From the NCBI GenBank assembly GCA_041166025.1, contig JBEAMJ010000069.1:62001-126000 (forward strand): a stretch of DNA of 64,000 nt, in the 5' to 3' direction. The position numbers were made by a program, and so were the translations under genes. The stretch is from UBA7672 sp041166025 (GTDB lineage: Bacteria; Pseudomonadota; Alphaproteobacteria; Caulobacterales; Hyphomonadaceae). The first letter of the stretch is position 1; each line of letters starts with the position of its first letter. A model generated the notes under the pieces. That model saw only the letters and a list, made by a program, of their open reading frames with translations, ran no database searches and was not told where the DNA came from. This document shows, piece after piece, positions 16,495-24,284 of the stretch.

Positions 16495-18444
16495 CTACTG
16501 CCCGATCGATTGCTGCGCCTGGGCCTGACGAATGCGGCCGTTGATGATCTCGTTGATCGAGGCCATCTCGCTCGTCACCAGATAGCCGTCCTTGTCAGTA
16601 TCGACCTTGTCCCAGTTCGCCAGCAGCATCTGCGCCATGCGGCCTCGCACTTCGGACTTGGCGACCTTGTCGTCGAGGTTCGTGTCCATGATGCCCATGG
16701 AGCGTGAGTTCTCGAGGCGCTTCTGATAGTCGTCCTTGCGGTTGGCCACCGTCTCGTCATCCCAGCGGAAGCCGAGCGCCGTATACTGCATTTCTTCCCA
16801 CGACTGCTCTCCCCACGTGACCTTGATGGTCGGGTCGGGGTTGGCCGGGTTGTGCTTGGAGTTGTCGTAGACGTATCGCGTCACAAGCTTCGTACCCGGT
16901 TCGATCTTGACCGGCGTTGCGAAGTCATAGCCTCGCTGCCAGTTGAAGTCGTATTTCGGGAGCGAGAGGATCAGTTCCTCCTTGGTCGAGCCCGGCTTGA
17001 TCACAGAAACCGCCATGCTCTCGCCGCGATAGTGCGCGTGCGGGAAGACCGTGTAGAGCGTCGCCTTCTCGGGGAAGGTGATATAGGCGACTTCCTCGTG
17101 ACGTGCGGCGTTCGGCGGGATCTCGATGCCTGCATTCGCGATGACAGCGGACCGGCGAAGAAGTTCCGGCGGGGCGTCCTTCGGATAGAAATAGAGCCCG
17201 ACGCGGGTCTTCTCGACCGTCTCCTTGCCATAGGGCGTATAGTGCATCTGGAAGCGGAAGGTCTGGCCTGGAGCAACCCAGGTGCCGGTGCCTTTGGGAT
17301 AGACGGTCGTCTCGGCGCCAACGGCATACCCGCCTGCGCCGTTCGAGAGCAGGTGGTGCACGGCCTGCCGGTCGCTCGGCTTCACGGTCGCAGCGCGCAG
17401 CCAGCGGCCTTCGGTGAGCGGGTTTTTCACCTCAGGGTTCTGATAGTCGACGACGCCCGAGGCCGGGATCGCATACGGCGGCAGTTCGATGATGAGGTCG
17501 GGCGGTCCAAGCTCCCATTCGGGGGCGGGTTTCGCATTGATCTTGAGAGGATCTGTTCCCTCGCCGCGCGGCGCGCCTGCCTCGATCCAGTGGATCAGCG
17601 TGCGCGCATCCCTGGCGTCTAGGTTCATGTCCCCGGCGAAGGCGTTGACGTGCGGATCTGCGTTATAGGGCGGCATGCGATCCGTGCGGATCGCTTCGCG
17701 GATCATGCCCGACCACTGCTTGACCTTCTCATAGCTGTCCATCGCGAACGGACCGATGGCGCCTTCCGAGTGGCACGCGACGCAATTCTTGGCGAGGATC
17801 GGCGCGACCTCCTTTTCGTAGGAAATCTTCGCGTGTGCGGCCTTGTCACGGTTGGGGAAGGCGAGCGCCGCGGTCTTCATCGGGGTATGTGATGGGCTTA
17901 TCGCCTGGCCCGATTGCAGGGCGGTCAGGGTCTTGTGGAGATTCTGGTCGGCCGGACCGGAGTAAACGACCTTCCAGGTTTTCGGGTTGATCACCATCGC
18001 CTGGGCGACATGGCTTACGCCAAGGCTTTCACTGACAAGCTGCGTGTCATCGATAAGCACGGGCAGGTCGAGGCCGAGCGCCGCCATGTCGGCGGCAATC
18101 GCTTCACGCGTTACGCCGGGGGTTGCGTTCAGGAGGAAGAGCTGCGCGCCGGTGTCCTTGAACGCGGCCTGCATGTGCTTCAGCGCAGGAAGCGCCGCCT
18201 TCATGTCCGCAGCGCCGTTGGCGTGGCTGACGAGCACGATGGCCGGCGCGAACTTGTAGTAGCTGAGAAGGTGCGCCTTCGAATTCTGGTCAACGAGGCG
18301 GAAGTCGTCTGCGCGGTCGGCGGGCTTCACCTGGCTTGCGACCATGTTGGCGCCGCTGATCTGGCCGTATGCGGTTACGCCTGCAGCAACGATCGCCGCA
18401 GCGCAAACTGACGCCAGAACGAGCTTGAGTTTACGGGCTTGCAA
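16495..18444 (-). CDS. Multidomain periplasmic redox protein: redoxin-like, cytochrome c, copper-monooxygenase-like, EF-hands
   Basis: About 649 residues when started at TTG 18444, chosen because GGGAGGAAG lies just upstream and a signal sequence (KLKLVLASVCAAAIVAAGV) follows at once. Domains in order: a thioredoxin/redoxin-like fold (about 40-180) without the CxxC pair; a c-type haem site CVACH at 221-225 with a probable distal Met in RMPPY; a large beta region with HH (363-364) and PHAHYRG that resembles peptidylglycine-type copper monooxygenases; and two EF-hand loops at the end (DTNLDDKVAKSE; DTDKDGYLVTSE). It should be a periplasmic haem- and copper-binding oxidoreductase. The substrate is unknown and the calcium sites are unusual. 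Only the upstream end is free to carry a promoter. Confidence 0.78.
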   Translation of the reverse strand: MQARKLKLVLASVCAAAIVAAGVTAYGQISGANMVASQVKPADRADDFRLVDQNSKAHLLSYYKFAPAIVLVSHANGAADMKAALPALKHMQAAFKDTGAQLFLLNATPGVTREAIAADMAALGLDLPVLIDDTQLVSESLGVSHVAQAMVINPKTWKVVYSGPADQNLHKTLTALQSGQAISPSHTPMKTAALAFPNRDKAAHAKISYEKEVAPILAKNCVACHSEGAIGPFAMDSYEKVKQWSGMIREAIRTDRMPPYNADPHVNAFAGDMNLDARDARTLIHWIEAGAPRGEGTDPLKINAKPAPEWELGPPDLIIELPPYAIPASGVVDYQNPEVKNPLTEGRWLRAATVKPSDRQAVHHLLSNGAGGYAVGAETTVYPKGTGTWVAPGQTFRFQMHYTPYGKETVEKTRVGLYFYPKDAPPELLRRSAVIANAGIEIPPNAARHEEVAYITFPEKATLYTVFPHAHYRGESMAVSVIKPGSTKEELILSLPKYDFNWQRGYDFATPVKIEPGTKLVTRYVYDNSKHNPANPDPTIKVTWGEQSWEEMQYTALGFRWDDETVANRKDDYQKRLENSRSMGIMDTNLDDKVAKSEVRGRMAQMLLANWDKVDTDKDGYLVTSEMASINEIINGRIRQAQAQQSIGQ

Positions 18445-18581
18445 AGTGCTTCCTCCCAAAGCGTGTTTGACTTTTCCATAGCGGAATCGGGGGCTATCGG
18501 CAACGAAACGCCAGCCTTGCAGCATCAACAAGCTGTCACTTCGGACGCCATCTGCGTCCCGCGACGCCCCTGGCCGCAGCG

Positions 18582-19523
18582 TCAGGTGCAGATCGGGCCC
18601 GCGTAGGCCGGGGCGTAGGCCATGCAGGCTACGTCCAGCCGCCACGGCGCCCGATCGATGTCCAGCGGGCCGACCCAGGCATGCAGCTGTTCGCTGGCCC
18701 AGAGGTTGAGGATCAGCTGCTGCGGTCGCACAACCCTGCGGGCCGCCCCGCCGGTTTCTTCATGCACCAGCTGGCCATCGACATACCAGCGTATGTAGCC
18801 CGGCTGCCAGTCGAAGCCGTAGACATGGAAGCCCTCGGCTGCGTCAAAGGGCAGCGTGAATTTCTTCGAGATCGCCTTGCCGTTTTCGTGGATCGTCAGT
18901 TCCGCAACGCGCGTGTTGCGGCCCAGGATTTCAATATCGATTTCGTTTGGCCGCTGGCCGGCTGCGTGGCCGGCATAGGTGAAGAAGCCCGTCACAATGC
19001 CGGGCCCGCGCGGGACCTTCATCTGGACCTCGAAATAGCCATAACGGTAGCGCGCGTGGGTCTGGAGTTCCCCGCTGGACAGGGGATGATCAGGTCCCCC
19101 GCCGCCTGGCTTCATGATGAGGCTGAGCAGGTTTGGCGCGAGTGCGATGGAGGACCGGCGCCAGTCGTTTGTCATCCATTCGCCGTTCGACCAGCCGTCG
19201 GACACGCTCCAGCGCGCATCAACGCTCCCGTCAAATCGCTCGACGAACGCATCCCCCTGCTGCGGCAGGGTTTCTGCCGGCGCCCGCGCTGCTTCAGGCT
19301 CAGGGGCAGGTTCGAGCGGAGGCAAGGGTTGCTGGTGGGGGAGTTCGCCCGCGGCCATCGCCCTGTCGTCGACCGCCTGACGGTTGGTCCAGGCCGAATG
19401 GCCGAACCAGCCGGCGACACCACCGGCAAGGGCGCACGCCACGCCAAGCGCAACTGGTTTCCACCATTTCGCTCGCGTGTCCGTGGAATCCGGCGCCGGC
19501 TCTGGACGGGATGGTTCGGCCAT
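18582..19523 (-). CDS. Membrane-anchored glycoside hydrolase family 16 protein
   Basis: A 313-residue protein from the ATG at 19523. An N-terminal membrane anchor (about residues 24-39, VALGVACALAGGVAGWF) is followed by a Pro/Glu-rich linker and a GH16 jelly-roll domain. The catalytic signature is NEIDIE at 193-198 (nucleophile E194, acid/base E198), and sugar-binding tryptophans and YGYFEVQMKVP fit the family. GH16 enzymes cleave beta-1,3 or beta-1,4 glucans or galactans, or act as transglycosylases. The anchor suggests the active site faces the periplasm. No polysaccharide locus is nearby, so the substrate is open; envelope glucan remodelling is one possibility. Confidence 0.83.
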   Translation of the reverse strand: MAEPSRPEPAPDSTDTRAKWWKPVALGVACALAGGVAGWFGHSAWTNRQAVDDRAMAAGELPHQQPLPPLEPAPEPEAARAPAETLPQQGDAFVERFDGSVDARWSVSDGWSNGEWMTNDWRRSSIALAPNLLSLIMKPGGGGPDHPLSSGELQTHARYRYGYFEVQMKVPRGPGIVTGFFTYAGHAAGQRPNEIDIEILGRNTRVAELTIHENGKAISKKFTLPFDAAEGFHVYGFDWQPGYIRWYVDGQLVHEETGGAARRVVRPQQLILNLWASEQLHAWVGPLDIDRAPWRLDVACMAYAPAYAGPICT

Positions 19524-19663
19524 TCCCAGCGTCCGCAACGGGTGTGCCAGATCGGGCCGGACGCATTGAAAATGCGAAGTTTCCGCCGCAGGGCAGCTGC
19601 CGGAGAGCCGCCGCTTGGCCCGTTAATCCCTCTCTGCTAGACGCGGCGCCCAAGGACAAAAGA

Positions 19664-21472
19664 ATGACTCCCCGCGACAAGATCAGAAACTTCTCCATCA
19701 TCGCCCATATCGACCATGGCAAGTCGACGCTGGCCGACCGCATCATCCAGATGACAGGCGGTCTGGCTGAGCGGGAAATGACCGAGCAAGTGCTCGATAC
19801 GATGGATATCGAGAAGGAGCGCGGCATCACGATCAAGGCGCAGACCGTGCGCCTCGACTACAAGGCGAGCGATGGTGAGACCTATGTCCTCAACCTGATG
19901 GACACGCCTGGGCATGTGGATTTTGCCTACGAAGTCTCACGCTGCCTCGCCGCCTGCGAGGGCTCGCTGCTGGTGGTGGATTCATCGCAAGGCGTCGAGG
20001 CGCAGACGCTGGCAAACGTCTACAAGGCCATCGACGCCAGCCACGAGATCGTGCCGGTGCTCAACAAGGTCGACCTGCCGGCCGCCGATGTGCCGCGCGT
20101 CAAGCAGCAGATCGAGGACGTGATCGGGCTCGACGCTTCTGACGCTCTGGAGATTTCGGCAAAGACAGGGATCGGCGTGGACACGGTTCTTGAAGCCATC
20201 GTCAAGCGCCTGCCGGCGCCAAAGACGGGCGATGCCAATGCGCCGCTGAAGGCCCTGCTGGTGGACGCATACTACGACCTCTATCTCGGCGTCGTCGTCA
20301 TCGTGCGTATCGTCGATGGGACGCTGAAGAAGCGTCAGCAGATCCAGATGATGAAGACGGGCGCGCACTATACGCTCGACCGCGTCGGCGTGTTCCGGCC
20401 GGGCAAGCTGATCGATGCCGACGAGCTTGGACCAGGAGAGGTCGGCTTCTTCACCGCGTCGATCAAGCAGGTGGCGGACTGTTCGGTCGGCGACACAGTG
20501 ACGGACGAGCGTCGCCCTGCCGCAGAAGCACTTCCCGGCTTCCGCGAAGTCCAGCCGGTGGTGTTCTGCGGTCTCTTCCCGGTTGATGCAGCGAAGTTCG
20601 AGGATCTGCGGGCGGCGATGGGAAAACTCCGCCTCAACGACGCCAGCTTCTCGTGGGAGATGGAGACCAGCGCCGCGCTCGGCTTTGGCTTCCGCTGCGG
20701 CTTCCTCGGTCTCCTTCACCTCGAAATCATCCAGGAGCGGCTTTCGCGCGAGTTCGACCTTGATCTCATCGCAACAGCGCCCAGCGTGGTCTACGAAATC
20801 CATCTGACAGACGGCTCGACGATCGAGCTGCACAATCCCGCTGACATGCCGGACGTGGTGAAGATCGCCGAGATTCACGAGCCGTGGATCGAGGCGACGA
20901 TCTTCACACCAGACGAGTATCTCGGCGGCATTCTCAAGCTCTGCCAGGACAGGCGCGGCATTCAGAGGGAGCTGAGCTATGTCGGCGCGCGGGCGATGGT
21001 GAAGTACGAACTGCCGCTCAACGAGGTGGTTTTCGACTTCTACGATCGCCTGAAGTCGATCTCGAAGGGCTACGCCTCGTTCGACTACACGCAGATCGGC
21101 CGTCGCGAGGGCGATCTCGTCAAGCTGCAGATCCTCGTCAATGACGAGCCCGTGGACGCACTCTCCATGCTCGTCAATCGCCAGCGCGCAGAAACGCGCG
21201 GCCGGGCGATGTGCGAGAAGCTCAAGGATCTGATCCCGCGCCAGATGTTCAAGATCCCGATCCAGGCCGCGATCGGTGCAAAGGTGATCGCGCGCGAGAC
21301 CATCTCGGCGCTGCGCAAGGATGTGACGGCCAAGTGCTATGGCGGCGACGCCAGCCGCAAACGCAAGCTCCTCGACAAGCAGAAAGAGGGCAAGAAGCGC
21401 ATGCGCCAGTTCGGGAAGGTGGAGATCCCGCAGGAGGCGTTCGTCGCGGCGCTGAAGATGGATGAGGACTAG
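19664..21472 (+). CDS. lepA: Elongation factor 4 (LepA), ribosome back-translocase GTPase
   Basis: A 602-residue GTPase of normal LepA length. The start at 19664 has AAGGA upstream. GTPase motifs are G1 AHIDHGKST, G3 DTPGH, G4 NKVD and G5 SAK; the switch region carries ERGITIKAQTV as in LepA. The LepA-specific C-terminal domain is present (KCYGGDASRKRKLLDKQKEG), which distinguishes it from BipA and EF-G. LepA binds ribosomes and promotes correct elongation or assembly under stress. It stands alone on the plus strand between unrelated genes. The assignment is secure. Confidence 0.98.
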   Translation: MTPRDKIRNFSIIAHIDHGKSTLADRIIQMTGGLAEREMTEQVLDTMDIEKERGITIKAQTVRLDYKASDGETYVLNLMDTPGHVDFAYEVSRCLAACEGSLLVVDSSQGVEAQTLANVYKAIDASHEIVPVLNKVDLPAADVPRVKQQIEDVIGLDASDALEISAKTGIGVDTVLEAIVKRLPAPKTGDANAPLKALLVDAYYDLYLGVVVIVRIVDGTLKKRQQIQMMKTGAHYTLDRVGVFRPGKLIDADELGPGEVGFFTASIKQVADCSVGDTVTDERRPAAEALPGFREVQPVVFCGLFPVDAAKFEDLRAAMGKLRLNDASFSWEMETSAALGFGFRCGFLGLLHLEIIQERLSREFDLDLIATAPSVVYEIHLTDGSTIELHNPADMPDVVKIAEIHEPWIEATIFTPDEYLGGILKLCQDRRGIQRELSYVGARAMVKYELPLNEVVFDFYDRLKSISKGYASFDYTQIGRREGDLVKLQILVNDEPVDALSMLVNRQRAETRGRAMCEKLKDLIPRQMFKIPIQAAIGAKVIARETISALRKDVTAKCYGGDASRKRKLLDKQKEGKKRMRQFGKVEIPQEAFVAALKMDED

Positions 21473-21570
21473 GCCGCCAGAGCCTGTCGCCCTCGACTGC
21501 TGCTTCGTCTTCCATTTCAGGCCGCTCCGACTAGTGTTGGGCCGGGATAAGGATTCGGGGCTGACGGGTC

Positions 21571-22626
21571 GTGCGACAATTGAGGGCTGTTCGACTGGGG
21601 CTGGCTGCGGCCTGCGCGGTTGTGATGGCGCCGCTTGCCGCAGCGCAAGCCACGCCTGTGCAGCGGACGCAGGGCGCCGCGTAGCTGCCCACCTCGGGCC
21701 TGGTCATTGACCTGCCGGCAAAGCCTGGCATCAGGTACCACGTCTCCGGAAGCTGGTCGCTTGGCGACACCGGCGCGATATTCGACACGCGCGACGTAAT
21801 TGATGAGATCGAGGTTGCAACGGGCAATGTTGCGACGGGTAACTGGGTTCTGGCCGGATATTTCACTGCGGGCGGATGTGACCAGACGCTGGCAAGTCCC
21901 GAGCTCGATGCGGACTGGAGACAGACCGCGTCCTTGTGGGGCGAGACATGGAGCGTGCGAGGCGGCGTCTTCACCTTCGATGGCGCGCTCGGGCGGAGGC
22001 CCGCCGCCGTGCTGTGTCGCGGCAAGGCGGACGGCACAACGCTCCTTCGCTACCATTTTCTTGCCAACCAGCCAGAGGGCACCTCGCAGGCCGCGGTCAT
22101 GGACAGTGCAGGTCAATCCGCTGTCCTCGCGAGCGCGTCGAAGTCCTTTTCGACCGAACGCGCTGAACCCGTTTTTCCCACTCGCCGTACGGAAGTTCGC
22201 AACAGGGGGAGCACGCCTGCCGCACGGACTGTAAAACTGGCCGTGTCAGGCCTCGAGGTCGATCTTCCGGCGGATGGTTATCTCTGGCTGCCTGACAGCA
22301 ATGACGACTCCGATTTCCTGGATCGCTTGCTGCCGACCTTCCCGCAGGCGACGCTGGAAGTCGTGTTCGCGTCAGGTGTGAGCTGCGCAGACGTATTCGG
22401 GTCGCTGGATAGCGAGCTGCGGCCGGCGCACCGTCCGCTGGCGCTACCATCCGGGTGGGTTGATGGGCCGGGCCTGATGATCGATGGCGAGACCGAGATG
22501 ACGATGTGTCACCCGGTTAGCGCCTCCGCGCTCGTCGTTGGCGTGTTTCAGGGGCCGGATCGACGCGACGTCAGTGACCTGCATTCTGTACTCGGCGCAC
22601 TTCTGGCGGCTGCGCAAAAGCGGTAA
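21571..22626 (+). pseudogene. Exported protein of unknown function interrupted by an in-frame amber stop
   Basis: A single reading frame runs from GTG 21571 to the stop at 22624-22626 (about 351 codons), broken only by a TAG at 21682-21684 (codon 38). Before the TAG is a good signal peptide (RLGLAAACAVVMAPLAAAQA). After it the frame continues as coding-like sequence without frameshift (LPTSGLVIDLPAKPGIRYHV, then GYFTAGGCDQTLA, and KLAVSGLEVDLPADGYLWL). I do not recognise the family. The stop may be a real nonsense mutation, a sequencing error, or less likely a read-through site. A shorter product starting inside the gene would lack the signal peptide. Confidence 0.7.
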
Positions 22627-23427
22627 TCAGGGCCGCCTTGCGATGAACCCGCTGCAGGCAACGGTCCGCGTCACGGCGCCGCCGAACTGCTCTCGAACCA
22701 CGCGCGCCGCTTCGCCGAGCAGGCGGGCGCGCGTCTGCTCCGGCGCCATGCGGACGCGGGAGAAGGTTGCGTAGAGTGCGGACAGGCGCTCGGGCGTGAA
22801 CGTCACTTGCTGCTCGAACAGGCTGTGCGCGACATCCACGAACCCAGCGTTGCGGAGTTCGCCGATGCGCGCGGCAACATCGAGCGCAAAGGCGGGCTTG
22901 CCGGCTGTCGCGTTCGGGTCCTGCTCGATCCCATCGAACAGGTCCGCTGTCGCCCGCCCGAACGGGTCAGGGTTGGCGCTGTTGTGATAGACATTCCACC
23001 ACATCGCAAAATGCCCGCCCGCTTTCAGGGCAGCGTGCGCCTTTGCAAGCGCCTTCATGCGCGCCAGCCAGTGCAATGACATGGCCGCGAAGCCGAAATC
23101 ATAACTCGCCGTCTCGAGTGCGACGTCCTCGAAACTCCTGTCGATGAGGATCAGCCGCGGCTCATCTCCGGCCTTCTCGCGCAAGCGATGCGACAGCCGC
23201 GCATCGGGTTCGATGGCCAGCACAGACGAAACCGGCAGGGCCAGTATGGGCAGGGTGGCGTGCCCGGTTCCCGCGCCGATTTCGAAGCAAACGCTGTGCG
23301 CGCCGAGACCGCAGCGTGCGCGTAACCAGTCGAAAAGGGCCGGCGGATAGGGAGGGCGGGCGAAATCATAGAGTTCAGCGTCTTCGCCGAACTTCCGTGC
23401 GCCAGGGGAGGAGTGGATCGACGCCAT
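22627..23427 (-). CDS. Class I SAM-dependent methyltransferase
   Basis: A 266-residue methyltransferase. Motif I is VCFEIGAGTGHATLPIL (glycine-rich SAM loop), followed by VLAIEPDARLSHRLRE (acidic residue for the ribose) and FGFAAMSLHWLARMKAL, a pattern of the trans-aconitate/UbiE-like group. No membrane or signal segment, so cytoplasmic. The ATG at 23427 lies three bases after the stop of the upstream lipoprotein gene, so they are co-transcribed. Its end abuts the convergent interrupted gene at 21571-22626. The substrate cannot be predicted; a small molecule is likely. Confidence 0.85.
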   Translation of the reverse strand: MASIHSSPGARKFGEDAELYDFARPPYPPALFDWLRARCGLGAHSVCFEIGAGTGHATLPILALPVSSVLAIEPDARLSHRLREKAGDEPRLILIDRSFEDVALETASYDFGFAAMSLHWLARMKALAKAHAALKAGGHFAMWWNVYHNSANPDPFGRATADLFDGIEQDPNATAGKPAFALDVAARIGELRNAGFVDVAHSLFEQQVTFTPERLSALYATFSRVRMAPEQTRARLLGEAARVVREQFGGAVTRTVACSGFIARRP

Positions 23428-23430
23428 CGC

Positions 23431-23922
23431 TCACGGCGCGAAGCTGGAACGCGCCGTGAGCGCCCAGCGGCCGTTGCGCAGTTCCACGACGTAGAGTGAA
23501 TCGAAACGCGACAGTTCCGAGCCATCGGCGCGATAGCGCACGAAGGTCGTCAGCATGTGCGCCTTGTTCGGCCCGCACTGGACCACTTGCCGCTTCGCCC
23601 AGTCTGAGCGGTCCCAGCCCTGGGCCGCGAGCGAGGTGAAGCTGGATTCGAGATCCTGCGGTCCGTTGATGAGGCGGATATTGCCCGAGGCGATGCGGAC
23701 GGACGGGAAGTGAAAGGTCGATGCCCAGGCGTCGGCGTCCTTCGAATTGAAGGTGCGCATGAACGCGTCGGTCACCTGGTAGGCCGGCGCATAGGCGGGG
23801 CAGGCTGCGAATGCGCTGTCGTCGGTTGTCGGGAGGGTGGCGCAGGCTGCGACGAGCGTGGGCGCCCACACGAAAGCTGCGATCGCAACGCTGCGGCGCG
23901 ATCTGTGGATGGGTCCTGTCAT
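23431..23922 (-). CDS. Lipoprotein with NTF2/SnoaL-like domain
   Basis: A 163-residue protein with an N-terminal signal and lipobox LVAAC (Cys 27). The rest resembles the NTF2/SnoaL-like fold (about residues 45-160): AYQVTDAFMRTFNSKDADAWASTF, then VRIASGNI, QGWDRSDW, HMLTTFVRYRADG and YVVELRNGRWALTARSSF, matching the DUF4440-type layout. Such domains bind small ligands or act in simple isomerase or hydrolase reactions. It is the first gene of a two-gene unit with the methyltransferase. Function unknown. Confidence 0.65.
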   Translation of the reverse strand: MTGPIHRSRRSVAIAAFVWAPTLVAACATLPTTDDSAFAACPAYAPAYQVTDAFMRTFNSKDADAWASTFHFPSVRIASGNIRLINGPQDLESSFTSLAAQGWDRSDWAKRQVVQCGPNKAHMLTTFVRYRADGSELSRFDSLYVVELRNGRWALTARSSFAP

Positions 23923-24032
23923 CGGCGCTCTCCAGTCGTTCCCTGATTTACCTGATCATTGGATTCGCGACAGCGGGCCTTGCCTTCGCGGCCGGACGGG
24001 CTAGCCTGCAAATAGCGGAAGGTTCAGATAAA

Positions 24033-24280
24033 ATGATTGAACACTTTGTCGTTATAGCATTTTTTCAGGCTTCAGGACCAGCGATGACGGCGCCGCCGCC
24101 GGGCGCGAAGGAACCGGAGATGATCTGCACGCTGGAGCCGGTGACCGGCACGCGCGCGCGCGAAAGCAGAAAGTGTGCAAGCCAAAGGGCGGCTTTGCAG
24201 AAGGATCGGAAACGGCAAAGCGCATCCTGAGCGATGTGCACCGGCAGGGCGGCAACTGGCAGCCCAAACCCGCCGGCTGA
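24033..24280 (+). pseudogene. Small exported protein broken by a frameshift in a CG-dinucleotide run
   Basis: From ATG 24033 (GGAAGG upstream) the frame reads a short hydrophobic start (EHFVVIAFF), then EPEMICTLEPVTGTRAR. In the +2 frame directly after a (CG)6 run at 24151-24162 the sequence continues as KQKVCKPKGGFAEGSETAKR and DVHRQGGNWQPKPAG to a stop at 24278-24280. The two halves together look like a known type of small alphaproteobacterial secreted protein (ICxxExVTGTR...VCKPK). Removing one CG unit restores the frame, so slippage in the repeat explains the break. It could be a true mutation, a phase-variable switch or an assembly error. Confidence 0.55.
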
Positions 24281-24284
24281 TGCA

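Noticed and set aside
21682..21684. TAG as a programmed pyrrolysine or read-through codon
   Set aside because: No pyrrolysine genes are seen, the context shows no conserved stimulatory hairpin, and a simple nonsense mutation explains it better.
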